A program made the position numbers and the translations under genes. Below, in pieces: positions 20,937 to 32,097 of a stretch of 64,000 nucleotides of DNA. Position 1 is the stretch's first letter; each line of letters starts with the position of its first letter. Below the pieces are notes generated by a model. It searched no databases and was not told where the DNA came from. It was given only the letters and a program-made list of their open reading frames with translations. The DNA comes from Macrothele yani (Eukaryota; Arthropoda; Arachnida; Araneae; Macrothelidae), in NCBI GenBank assembly GCA_039090855.1, contig CM077011.1, positions 23,003,001 through 23,067,000 of the forward strand, given 5' to 3'.

Positions 20937-23010
20937 ATTTTGTATACTATCTCATGGTATTCTAACTTTGCCGGTAGACAATTTTTGTAAGAAGTTGGAG
21001 CCCGGGGTCAAGAGGCCCCCATACAAAATTTTCGTAAAAAGTTCAATTTTTTAATTTGAATTGGTATACTATCTCACGATACTCTAACTTTGACGGCAGA
21101 CGGTTTTTGGAAGGAATAGGAGCCCGGGGTCAAGAGGCCCCCATACAAAATTTTCGTAAAAAGTTCAGTTTTTCAGTTTGAATTGGTATACTATCTCATG
21201 ATACTCTAACTTTGACGGCAGACGGTTTTTGGAAGGAATAGGAGCCCGGGGTCAAGAGGCCCCCATACAAAATTTTCGTAAAAAGTTCAGTTTTTTAGTT
21301 TGAATTGGTATACTATCTCATGATACTCTAACTTTGACGGCAGACGGTTTTTGGAAGGAATAGGAGCCCGGGGTCAAGAGGCCCCCATACAAAAGTTTTC
21401 GTAAAAAGTTCAGTTTTTTAGTTTGAATTGGTATACTATCTCATGATACTCTAACTTTGACGGCAGACGGTTTTTGGAAGGAATAGGAGCCCGGGGTCAA
21501 GAGGCCCCCATACAAAATTTTCGTAAAAAGTTCAGTTTTTTAGTTTGAATTGGTATACTATCTCATGATACTCTAACTTTGACGGCAGACGGTTTTTGGA
21601 AGGAATAGGAGTCCGGGGTCAAGAGGCCCCCATACAAAATTTTCGTAAAAAGTTCAGTTTTTTAGTTTGAATTGGTATACTATCTCATGATACTCTAACT
21701 TTGACGGCAGACGGTTTTTGGAAGGAATAGGAGTCCGGGGTCAAGAGGCCCCCATACAAAATTTTCGTAAAAAGTTCAGTTTTTTAGTTTGAATTGGTAT
21801 ACTATCTCATGATACTCTAACTTTGACGGCAGACGGTTTTTGGAAGGAATAGGAGCCCGGGGTCAAGAGGCCCCCATACAAAATTTTCGTAAAAAGTTCA
21901 GTTTTTTAGTTTGAATTGGTATACTATCTCATGATACTCTAACTTTGACGGCAGACGGTTTTCGGAAGGAATAGGAGCCCGGGGTCAAGAGGCCCCCATA
22001 CAAAATTTTCGTAAAAACTTCAGTTTTTTAGTTTGAATTGGTATGCTATCTCATGATACTCTAACTTTGACGGCAGACGGTTTTCGGAAGGAATAGGAGC
22101 CCGGGGTCAAGAGGCCCCCATACAAAATTTTCGTAAAAAGTTCAGTTTTTTAGTTTGAATTGGTATACTATCTCATGATACTCTAACTTTGACGGCAGAC
22201 GGTTTTTGGAAGGAATAGGAGCCCGGGGTCAAGAGGCCCCCATACAAAATTTTCGTAAAAAGTTCAGTTTTTTAGTTTGAATTGGTATACTATCTCATGA
22301 TACTCTAACTTTGACGGCAGACGGTTTTTGGAAGGAATAGGAGCCCGGGGTCAAGAGGCCCCCATACAAAATTTTCGTAAAAAGTTCAGTTTTTTAGTTT
22401 GAATTGGTATGCTATCTCATGATACTCTAACTTTGACGGCAGACGGTTTTTGGAAGGAATAGGAGCCCGGGGTCAAGAGGCCCCCATACAAAATTTTCGT
22501 AAAAAGTTCAGTTTTTTAGTTTGAATTGGTATACTATCTCATGATACTCTAACTTTGACGGCAGACGGTTTTTGGAAGGAATAGGAGCCCGGGGTCAAGA
22601 GGCCCCCATACAAAATTTTCGTAAAAAGTTCAGTTTTTTAGTTTGAATTGGTATGCTATATCATGATACTCTAACTTTGACGGCAGACGGTTTTTGGAAG
22701 GAATAGGAGTCCGGGGTCAAGAGGCCCCCATACAAAATTTTCGTAAAAAGTTCTATTTTTTTTTTTTTAGTTTGAATTGGTATACTATCTCATGATACTC
22801 TAACTTAGACCGTAGACGGTTTTTGGAAAGAGTCGGAACCCAATGTCAAGAGGCCTACATACAAAATTTTCGTAAAAAGTTAAAATTTTTATTTTGAATT
22901 TGTATACTATCTCATGGTACTCCAACTTCTACCGTAGGCGGTTTTTGGAAGGACTCGGAGTCCGGGGTCAAGAGGCCCCGCCCCAATTAAAAATTTTCGT
23001 AAAAAGTTAC
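20937..23010. repeat. 122-bp satellite array, about 17 units
   Basis: Direct repeats at 122-bp spacing, tracked by GGGGTCAAGAGGCCCCCATA at about 21,003, 21,125, 21,247 and onward to about 22,963. Central units are nearly identical, differing at single sites such as GAGCCCGGGG/GAGTCCGGGG and TATACTATC/TATGCTATC. Units at both edges are more diverged, as expected from unequal exchange. Two such units are present in the other Helitron copy. Confidence 0.95.
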
Positions 23011-23149
23011 ATTTTTACTGTGAATTCGAATTAAATACTTTTTGTTGTGATAGGGTTAAGAATTGATTTTTTTGTGACAAGTGCTTTGCAGTGAAGAACT
23101 GCAACAAAATTCAGCATCGGAAATGAAGGTAAGTATTTTTCCATTTACG

Positions 23150-23645
23150 ATCCTTTCTTTTTTTTGTTTCGTAAAAATAAATTAACTAAATATTTTTTTT
23201 TTCTTATTTGCCGTCATCCTGGCTCCTTTTCGACAGAAATATTACTTCATCACAACATTTTGCGTCGGCAGTGACGGTAAATGTCTTTCATTGCATTTTA
23301 TTTTATTTCTTTTCAGGACTAAAAATTAAATTAACTGATTTATAAATGTGTTTTCTTAATTTTTAAGATTATGCCTCCCCCCAAAAAAAAGTTCAATTGG
23401 GATTTTGTTTCTTAAAAGTAAGTTAACTAAATCATTTTTGTTTTATTTTTCACATTTGCCGCCATCTCGGCTCCTGTTCTTTTTGGTAGAAACATTACTG
23501 AATCACAACATTTGCGTCGGTTGTGAGAGTAAATGTTTTTCATTCGATTTTTTTATTTCTTTTTAGGACTAAAATTTAAATTAACCGATTTATAAATACT
23601 TTTTTTTTTAATTTTGCAAATTATACCTCCCAAAAAAAGAAGCTC
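23150..23645. repeat. Two imperfect ~235-bp tandem repeats
   Basis: Both units contain GGACTAAAA.TTAAATTAAC, GATTTATAAAT and an ATTACT..ATCACAACATTT.GCGTCGG block. The first ends in ATGCCTCCCCCCAAAAAA, which resembles a start codon with a Pro-Lys peptide, and AAGGTAAGT upstream resembles a splice donor. They may be relics of Helitron 5' exons. Confidence 0.7.
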
Positions 23646-23784
23646 GGTTGGGAAAATTTCAACTATGATTCATGCTGTAAAAAAATAATCGTTTTCATTT
23701 GATTTGTACAAAATTTTAATTCTGAATTATCACCAAATTCTCCCGTGCAACGCCAGGCAATTCAGCTAGTAGTAAATAAAAGGT

Positions 23785-24060
23785 ATTAATCGCTCATTAG
23801 ATTTTTTACATATCTTTTCAAAGTCTGTGCTGGAAGTGGTCGCCATTTGCCTCGACGCATTTTTTCACTCGCCGAAGCATGATCAAGACAACGTCTCGCA
23901 ATTCGATGACTGACTGAAACGTAGGCGATCATTTACTGTATGTTTGTTTTAGATTCTTCCAACGTTCGAAGGATATTGCGGTAGACTTTCCATTTTAGCG
24001 ACCTCCACAACCAAAGTCACGTGGTGATAAGTTGGGACTGCGGGGTGGCCATGCTTTGAA
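23785..24060 (-). pseudogene. Tc1/mariner transposase C-terminal fragment
   Basis: The minus strand contains YRNILRTLEESKTNIQ followed by a region ending KCVEANGDHFQH, matching the C-terminal pattern of mariner-like proteins (LEELK.NI ... CV..NG.HF). Frames shift and stops are present. The upstream catalytic part is not visible. Confidence 0.5.
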
Positions 24061-24240
24061 ATATACAAAAACCCGTCATCAGAACGATTATCATACACTT
24101 GGTGAGCAATAATAAGTAGGGAAAAGAACATTGCTACAACATTGTAAAATACAAATTTTGAAGATGACAATCCGATTTTTGGCGTAAATATGACAAGGAT
24201 GGTAAGTCAGATAATATCCGAAAACTTGAAAATTTTCATC

Positions 24241-24313
24241 GTCCTGGAGCGGGACTCGAACCCGCGTCTTCAAGAAAACGCCCTGGTATGCTAACCACTA
24301 CATAACCCAAAAC
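24241..24313 (-). tRNA. tRNA-like sequence
   Basis: A 73-nt minus-strand block from GTTTTGGGTTATG to CCGCTCCAGGAC. The acceptor stem closes with two G-T pairs, D stem TATG/CATA pairs, and the T arm GCGGG-TTCGAGT-CCCGC is perfect. The anticodon arm closes only partly and lacks U33, so I consider it a tRNA pseudogene or SINE head. Confidence 0.5.
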
Positions 24314-24429
24314 GTCCAAGTTTCAAGTTTCCGATCAATTTTAATATAACCATCACAGGATTCGCTAGTCAAAGCAACCGGCATTCATGTTTAGCGAGTC
24401 TGGAGGTTATTTCCAACTCTGCTCGATAC

Positions 24430-24925
24430 ATTCCTAAAAGAATGTATGGAAACGGGTCAAACATTTCGGACCCGGACCCGGACGTTCCATAACTGGACTC
24501 GACCCGGACCCGACCCGATCCAGACCCATAACTGACCGGGAAAATCTGCTTTGAAATATAAATTCGAAACTCAATTTACATATATATACATATAAATGTA
24601 ATATATATGTTCATCCCAATAACTGCTTGATATTTAATAACTGAAATCCTTTTTTATTAATAAAATTTGGTTACTTGCTAAATTTTAGTACTATTTTAGT
24701 GCCACTATTTTGCGTAATCCCGAAGAACTGTGACCGTGACCATGGTGTATATTGCAAATGGAAATCATTATTTACGATTACACAATGTATTTTTTATGTA
24801 TTTAGATTGTTCACTCTTTCCACGCTTTGATGGAGGTGCGAATACTTTGATATGGTCTGCTGGATTTTTGGTTCCATAATCTCTTATTACACCGTCGACA
24901 TCTTTCTTTGCAATTATACACTTTA
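24430..24925 (-). pseudogene. BED-finger transposon ORF, 3' part
   Basis: The minus-strand frame from 24,925 reads CIIAKKDVDGVIRDYGTK, then NPADHIK, the His side of a BED zinc finger (CxxC...H). The Cys side lies at 30,580-30,464, on the other side of the Copia element. BED fingers are DNA-binding domains common at the N-terminus of hAT transposases. Downstream, 24,455-24,540 is rich in repeated GACCCG words. No hAT catalytic motif is seen. Confidence 0.55.
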
Positions 24926-25680
24926 TGTTGGAATCACAGCCTCTCAGCAACAACAACAAAAAAAAAACCGCAGATCGTCAGACGGGAATCTTAAAAACGC
25001 TCCAAAATGAATTGCCAGACGCAACTCTGTGACGTAACTACAAGTAGCCAATCTTGAAACGTCACGACGCGTGCATCTTACTCTCACGTGATCTGTGACG
25101 TAGGTGAAGTCGAGACTTGAGCCTTCTTCTAAAAACAATGTTGTTGTTGTCGCCTTCTTTGCTTGCGTGAGAAAGGGTGTCGTGACGTTCCGTCTATGTT
25201 CTGTAAAATAGAACTACTCCTTTTTTATTGGAACAAGAACTATTTTGCAAGATGTTTTATACCTGTAAATTATAGAACGCTTTATGCTGTTTCTACATAG
25301 ATTCTGTCTACTTACAAAGAGTTTTGTGCGTGATGAACTGAAGTGTTTTTATGGCCAGTAAACATGGCGTATGTTCGATTGATCTTCAGTTCCACTAATA
25401 GTGTATCAACTTGCAGATGTACTTTCATCAAATTAATAATCTTCTTGTCATCATTTCATATTATCATTAAATATAACTTTTTACTGCCACAACTCAAGTC
25501 TGTATAAAAGTTTATTATTGCTTGCATGAAGTCATCTGTTCTATTTTTACTGTTAAGCATACATTTCTTTACCACGAATGAAGAATAGCGGAGAAGTCTT
25601 TTTTTCTACTGCGTATTGAGCACTTGGGGAGTTGGTGTTCTATTTAATCTAATATTTCCACTTCTCTAAAAATCACAACA
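24926..25680 (+). repeat. Copia 5' LTR
   Basis: 755 bp, TG...CA ends. Compared by eye with the 3' LTR it shows roughly 20-25 substitutions plus small indels (7 bp near 24,998-25,018 and 3 bp near 25,440), about 97% identity. The sequence right after it (GATTATGAGACTG) should contain the primer binding site but I cannot assign a tRNA. Confidence 0.92.
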
Positions 25681-25786
25681 GATTATGAGACTGATAACAA
25701 GATTAGAAGACTGAAACTCATTCATGGTAGAATAAAGAAAAATAAATTTGGATTTGCTAACAAAAAAAATAAGAACATTGTAAATA

Positions 25787-26494
25787 ATGAATTCTCAAAC
25801 GAATTCGTTTTTGTCAATTGAAAAACTGAGTGATACAAATTATGACCTGTGGAAATATAAAATGCAGATGTATTTTATTAAGGAAGATTTTTGGCACTTA
25901 ATTTCTCGTGAAGTTACTAACGAAGAAAGAACTGATGCATGGCGTAGACAAGACGCTCAGGCACAGGCTATAATTTCTTTATCGGTACAAGATGATCAAA
26001 TTATTCATATTAGAAATGAAGCATCAGCTGTTGATATGTAGAATGCTTTAAAAAGTGTTCATGACCGTACAAATTTAACAAGTAAATTGTATCTGCTTAG
26101 AAAGCTCTACAGCGTAAGGTACGACGGACATGAAACAATCCAGCAACACATAAACAAAGTACTAGAAATCAATAATAAACTCAGGGCAATTAGGGGAGAA
26201 ATAAAAGATTCGCACATTACTGCTATTATATTATGTAGTTTACCCAGTAGCTATGATACATTGGTAACTGCCCTTGAAGCAAGACCAAAAAATGAATTAA
26301 CCCTTGAACTTATTAAGAATAAATTAATTGATGAGTATAATTCAAGAATAGAAATGTTGAATGACAACAACGCGTCATCAAGCAAAGTCCTTAAAGTCAA
26401 AAACCAAGCCAACAAATATAAAAATAAAGAGCACAAAATTTTCAGTTTTTGCAAGAAACCTAATCATTTGAAAAATGAGTTGGCATTGGAATAA
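25787..26494 (+). pseudogene. Copia gag, broken
   Basis: The capsid-like region starts at ATG 25,787 with LSDTNYDLWKYKMQMYF, a conserved Copia gag opening. A stop at 26,039-26,041 interrupts it. The frame continues with LYSVRYDGHETIQQHINKV and SLPSSYDTLVTAL, typical of the UBN2-type gag domain. The zinc knuckle is degenerate: only FCKKPNH of the CxxC..GH..C pattern is recognisable near 26,450. A frame change then leads into the protease region. In life this protein forms the particle shell. Confidence 0.9.
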
Positions 26495-29400
26495 GAATAA
26501 AAATAAAGAGCACAAAAATGCTAAGTCCCACAAGAGTGATATAGTAATTAAACAAGCCAAACATGAAGTACCTGGTAACAATAAACATAAAAATATCTCT
26601 AATGCACAACAAAATAAGAAATTCCTGTTAAAAACTGAAATAAATAAAACCGACACCTATGATGTATGGTCTATTGATTCTGGAGCCACAAGCCACATGA
26701 TCAACGACCGAAATTTTTTCGCATCGTTAGACACTAGTAAAGTAGATGTTATAACTACTGCAAATGGTTCAGAAATTAGATCTAAAGGTAGAGGAACTGG
26801 TTTTCTTCACTATAAAATTGAAGCAGCGAAGATGCATGATTTAGAGCTTAGAGATGTCTTGCATGTGCCACAGCTTGAGAATAATTTACTTTCAGCAAAG
26901 AACATCTGTAGTAAGGGTCATGAGGTTATTTTTAAAGGTAACAAATGCATTGTACAGAATAATGACCAAATCATTGCTACAGGCATACTAGAGAAAAATG
27001 GTTTGTATAAGTTGCAGACAATAACTGTAAATAAAGTGGCTAAGACAGCTACAGAATGCAGAAATAAAAACTGTATTAATTTATGGCACAAACGTTTAGG
27101 TCATAGTAATACAACTAGTATAAAACAAATGGAAAAACTTGGTCTGGTAAAAGATATAAAACTATCTGCTTGTAAAGCTATTGATAGTTGTGAAGAATGT
27201 ATTGAGCAAACAAGCAGAGAAACCATATCCAAAAATGAGTGAACATAGATCTACTGAAGTATTGAAACTGTTACATTCAGACATATGTGGTCCTATGCCA
27301 TCAACCACACCAGGAGGAAAACGCTATTTCATTACTTTTATCGATGATATTTCGCGTTTTTCATGTTTATTTGCTGTCCCACAAGAATGAAGCTCTAGCT
27401 AAATTTAAAGAATACGTTTCTTCTGTAAGCAACAAATTTGACAAAAAGCCAACAACTATTCGCACAGATAATGGAGGTGGATATACCAGCTTAGAATTCG
27501 AAGAATTTCTAGCCAAGGAAGGCATCGATCACCAAACAAGCGTTCCATATTCAGCACCCCAAAACGGAGTTGCAGAAAGCAAATATTGCTATCTGCAGGA
27601 GATGTGCAAAGCCATGCTCTTAGATGCGGGACTGAATAACAGTTATTGGGGAGAAGCCCTATGCACAGCTGTATATCTTCAAAACAGATTGCCAACCAGA
27701 GCAACAGCCAAAACTCCATTTGCATTATGGAATGGTCGTGAGCCATATATTGGGCACATTAAAGTGTTTGGATGTAAAGTGTACTGCTATGTACCCTAAC
27801 AACTTAGAAGAAAGTTAGATGATCATTCACAGAGTGGAATTTTATTAGGCTATTCTGAAAGAATAAAAGGATACAGAGTCCTTCTAACTGGAACAAAAAG
27901 AGTAATATCCACAAGAAGTGTAAAATTCTGTGAAAAACAAATCACTGGATGTGATAACGATAGAGAGAAAGAACCAAATAATGAGGTTTTTCTAAAGCTG
28001 GAAAACCCGCCTCAACAATAAGACTCGTCTGGTGAAATAGAAGAAAGTGAAAACGTTGTCACACAGCCAAGAAGATCCACGAGATCAACCAAAGGGAAAC
28101 CACCTACTAGACTGGCATACATAGCCAAGACTGAGTATAAAACTGAACCCAAAACTTGGAAAGAAATGCAAAAACTTCCAGATGTAGAAAAACAACATTG
28201 GATCAAGGCAACAGACGAAGAAATGAAATCATTTCATCAAAATAACACTTGGGAACTAGTGGACCTTCCACAAACAAAGAAAGCCATAGGATCCAGATGA
28301 ATTTTTAAGATAAAGTATCATGCAAATGGTACTATAAACAGATATAAAGCTCGTTTAGTAGAAAAAGGTTACAATCATAAACCTGGTCAAGACTATGAAG
28401 CAACGTATTCTCTGGTGGTGAAACATAGCACCATTCGTACCCTTCTAACAATTGCTGCTCACCGAAAGATGTATGGCAATCATATTGATATCAAAACTGC
28501 CTATCTTTATGGCAAGTTAGATGAAGAAATTTATATGATTCAGCCCGAAGGATATGAGGATCCTAAGCATAGAAACAAAGTTTGCAAATTAAATAAAAGT
28601 ATGGTCTTAAACAATCGGCTAGAATATGGAACAAAACAATCTCAGAAGTATTACAGAATAATGGATGTAGTCAAAGTAAAGCTGATCCATGCTGTTTTAT
28701 TAGCAAGCATGGAGACAGCATTTCCTACATAATTGTTTATGTGGATGACATTCTAGTTGCATGTGATATTAAAGAAGACATGGAGAAAAATATAGAAATG
28801 TTTGCTAAGATCTTTGACATAAAAAACTTAGGACATGTCATTCATTACCTAGGAATACAAATAGATAGAAAAAAGGATGGAAGTTATTTAATAAATCAAT
28901 CAGCCAAGATTGAAGAAATCGTCAAAAGATTTGAGGAATCTGAACAGAAAAAGAGTTACATATCTACGAGTACAGACTTCTATCGTAATAATAATAAAGA
29001 AGGAGATGAATTTGCTGACAATAGGAAGTATAGGGAAGCAGTGGGAGCTCTGTTGTATACATCTACAGTTACTAGACCTGACATAGCTACATCCGTTGGA
29101 ACTTTAGGCAGAAGAGTAGAAAGCCCAACAGTTAACGACTGGAAAGCCCTACAAAAAGTACTGCAATATCTTAAAGCCACATCTAACATGAAGCTATTAC
29201 TTAGTGCTAAGGAAGAGATAATTTTGGCAGGCTATGCAGATGCAGATTGGGCAAGTGACACAAAAGATAGAAAATCAACAAGTGGGCATATATATAAACT
29301 AGGGAATAGTTGCATCTCATAGGCAAGTAAGAAGCAAAATTGTATCGCATTGTCTTCAACAGAAGCCGAATACATCACTCTTGCTCAAGCATCGCAAGAA

Positions 29401-29640
29401 CTAATTTGGTTAAGACAACTGCTGGAAGATTTGCATTACCAGCAAGAAAGTCCAACCACAATGTTCGAGGACAACATGTCGTGCATCCAATTGGTGATGA
29501 ATGAAGGAACGAGTGCTAGAACCAAGCACATTGATGTTAAATATAATTTCATCAAAAACCTCCAATCATCTACCATGACATTAAAATATTGTCATACTAG
29601 TGAGATGTTAGCTGATCGCTACCCTAAACCTATTGCCTAG
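26475..29640 (+). pseudogene. Copia pol, broken (PR-IN-RT-RH)
   Basis: Protease: WSIDSGATSHM near 26,670. Pre-integrase zinc-binding: LWHKRLGH near 27,085. Integrase: HSDICGPM (27,273), RTDNGGGY (27,460) and QNGVAESK (27,560) supply the D, D and E. Reverse transcriptase: KARLVEKGY (28,350), HIDIKTAYLYGKL (28,480) and YVDDILVACD (28,738). RNase H: ADADWASD (29,240), SSTEAEY (29,355), KHIDVKYNFI (29,525). Lesions include frame changes near 27,215, 27,390 and 28,600-28,735 and stops near 27,798, 28,018, 28,298 and 29,320. No full polyprotein can be made. Confidence 0.93.
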
Positions 29641-29706
29641 AGCCAAAATTGAAAAATTAAGAGACAGTCTTCAGCTGACATACCAATCCATTGGATCGAG
29701 TGGGAG

Positions 29707-30463
29707 TGTTGGAATCACAGACTCTCAGCAACAATAAAAAAAAAAAAGACGCAGATCGTCAGACGGGAATCTTAAAAACGCTCCAAAATGAATTGCCACG
29801 TGCCAGACGCAACTCTGTGACGTACTACACGTAGCCAACCTTGAAACGTCACGACGCGTGCATCTTACTCTCACGTGATCTGTGACGTAGGTGAAGTCGA
29901 GACTTGAGCCTTCTTCTAAAAACAATGTTGTTGTTGTCGCCTTCTTTGCTTGCGTGAGAAAGGGTGTCGTGACGTTCCGTCTATGTTCTGTAAAATAGAA
30001 CTACTCCTTTTTTATTGGAACGAATACTATTTTGCAAGATGTTTTATACCTGTAAATTATAGAAAGCTTTGTGCTGTTTCTACATAGATTCTGTCTACTT
30101 ACAAAGAGTTTTGTGCGTGATGAACTGAAGTGTTTTTATGGCCAGTAAACATGGCGTATGTTCGATTGATCTTCAGTTCCACTAATAGTGTATCAACTTG
30201 CAGATGTACTTTCATCAAATTAATAATCTTGTCATCATTTCATATTATCATTAAATATAATTTTTCACTGCCACAACTCAGGTCTGTATAAAAGTTTATT
30301 ATTGCTTGCATGAAGTCATCTGTTCTATTTTTACTGTTAAGCATACATTTTTTACCACGAATGAAGAATAGCAGAGAAGTATTTTTTTCTACTGCGTACT
30401 GAGCATTTGGGGAGTTGGTGTTCTATTTAATCTAATATTTCCACCTCTCCAAAAATCACAACA
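29707..30463 (+). repeat. Copia 3' LTR
   Basis: 757 bp, preceded by a weak purine stretch GATCGAGTGGGAG. Ends match the 5' LTR. Confidence 0.92.
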
Positions 30464-31106
30464 CTTTCCACATTTTGAACAACAAGCAAGACCAACCAAC
30501 AGAGAATTATTCACCCGTTCCTTAATGAAACGAAACAATTTCCAGCATTCACTCTTCCCCTTGTGGTTTTCAACAAGCACGTATTTGTTAGCTTCGACGT
30601 CTTTCTCAACCTACTTAATATTATTTCCAGCCATATTGACAAATAAGGAGTTAATTTCGACATGACATGTCATGGGAACGGGATGTTAGCACATCAATCG
30701 AAAACCTCTGAATGCTCAATGTAAGAGATGCGATGTGAAAAGTAACTCTTAGTCATACAGTGAACTTCGCACGGAGAGAGTTCGATATGGTGTCGGTGTG
30801 TCTAACGTTGGTCGGTGGAAATCTTCGTTGCTTTAAGAAAGAGACTACAATATTTTTGCATGGCAAATCATTATTCACTCCGTGGGCACCAGTATCGACT
30901 ACAGAATTACACAACGCGCATTTTGCTTTGGAATATACTTTTCTCTTTTCAAAAATAAAACGGGAATAAAAAAATCGGGTCTGGAACACCTTGATCCGAA
31001 ACCGTTGGACCCGCAAAAAATTGTCGACACGTTGACCCGTGACCCGTTTCAATCTCTGGTATCGACCCATAAGGGGCGTCAAAATAGATAAGAGATGAAG
31101 ATACAA
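30464..31106 (-). pseudogene. BED-finger transposon ORF, 5' part
   Basis: The minus strand encodes VLVENHKGKSECWKLFRF and LACCSKCGK close to the Copia junction, giving the W..F and CxxC halves of a BED zinc finger. The frame joins the 24,925 block once Copia is removed. Further 5' an open frame at 31,106-30,753 includes a second CxxC (KAKCALCNSVV). The region has an inverted homologue at 54,005-54,960. Probably a hAT-group transposon, by the BED finger only. Confidence 0.55.
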
Positions 31107-31260
31107 AAAATAAAGTTATCATATGTATGTACGGTGTATATTTATAGGACCAAACCAAATCAAATATAATTAAATTACTTCAGAGTGTAGATCGTACGAA
31201 ACATTGTGACGTAGTACAGAGGTGGAAACACGTGTCAAGACGACAAATCTGCAGCGAGAC

Positions 31261-31310
31261 ATTCTATCCCTGTAGCTCAGTTGGGAGAGCAACTTATTCC
31301 GGAGTAAGGG
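31261..31310 (+). tRNA. tRNA-like 5' half
   Basis: CTGTAGCTCAGTTGGGAGAG followed by CAACTTATTCCGGAGTAAGG. It matches the D arm and anticodon region of the tRNA-like block in the mini LTR element at 7.5-7.9 kb, but the T arm is absent. Confidence 0.45.
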
Positions 31311-31892
31311 AACACGCCTTAGATGCCCGTCGCGGACAAACTTGTCTTTCCACAACATAACTGCCAAGAAAGAAAATCTAATTCATGCCGGATGAATGAC
31401 AACCTATCGGAAGACCGCATTATATTTTGAAAAGATGAAGTTCAAAAAGACTAGGATCATGAGAGTAGAATAGTATGGGAAAAGGGGTCGCATTTCCTCC
31501 TGCGTTGTGACTGCCCCTTTTAAGTTTTGTGTTTATTCTTCACCCAACATACCATGCTTCCCTGAAATTTCAATTTCCAAAGCTCCTTACATCCAGAATT
31601 TAAACTGACTTTCGAAACAATTGAATACTACATTTTTCTAACACCAATTCTATCTTTCCGTGGTTATTTTCGCCTTCTTATCAATGTGTGTAATGTAATC
31701 GCGGGATAACGTGGGAGAGTAGGGCGTGGTTTAAGCTCTGAACATTCGCCCCAGACATTGAATCCTTCCGTATTCTCCTCGCTTGCTCCGGATGTCTTAT
31801 GTAATTTGCAGGACAATAATCATCCGTCTTTTTGATATCATGTCATTCAGTTATTTTAGTTGGATTACTTTCTAATCTATTTTGGTGTGTTT
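31311..31892. other. No gene recognised
   Basis: No motif or array is seen in this spacer. Confidence 0.45.
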
Positions 31893-32092
31893 GTGGGGGA
31901 AGCGTTAAAGACCACCCTGAGCAGCTCAATAGGCTATAAGCGGTCGCCAATGCATAATTTAGGCCCAAGGAGGACAACCATTGCCGTAAGACAAACACAA
32001 CGTCGTTACCTTACTACGATTCCAACCCGGACCCATCGCGAGCGAATAGTCAGAAGGAAGCGCTTAATCTACGCCGCACTGGGATGCCCTCT
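31893..32092 (-). mobile_element. Old diverged SINE, family 1
   Basis: In reverse complement the order of family-1 blocks is kept: tRNA head remnant at 32,090-32,010, CTTACGGCA near 31,985, TTATAGCC near 31,935 and a body end near 31,900. Many substitutions mark it as much older than the other copies. An open frame at 31,860-32,117 on the plus strand is an artefact of this repeat. Confidence 0.7.
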
Positions 32093-32097
32093 TCATA

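Larger units (their letters stand above)
20846..23769 (+). mobile_element. Non-autonomous Helitron carrying a satellite
   Basis: The 5' end begins TC (TCTATAATAATATATAACG) after an A. The 3' end is CAGCTAG followed by T, preceded by the hairpin-forming CCCGTGCAACGCCAGGC, both typical of Helitrons. A second copy at 41,451-42,981 shares the 5' end, the repeat unit and the 3' end and retains a helicase fragment. The interior holds the 122-bp array and two 235-bp repeats but no helicase, so the copy cannot move by itself. Confidence 0.8.
24926..30463 (+). mobile_element. Copia-type LTR retrotransposon, degraded
   Basis: A 5.5-kb element with paired LTRs of about 755 bp, both starting TGTTGGAATCACAG and ending ATCACAACA. 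The flanks CTTTA and CTTTC form a 5-bp target duplication with one change. Internal domains run gag, protease, integrase, reverse transcriptase, RNase H, the Copia order. Multiple stops and frameshifts inactivate it. It is inserted within a BED zinc-finger frame. Confidence 0.95.

Noticed and set aside
20937..23010. Regularly spaced repeats resembling a CRISPR array
   Set aside because: The repeats are contiguous 122-bp units with no unique spacers, in a eukaryotic Helitron; it is a satellite.
24241..24313. Possible functional tRNA gene
   Set aside because: The T arm and acceptor close well, but the anticodon arm is poor and the base before the anticodon is not T; reported as tRNA-like only.
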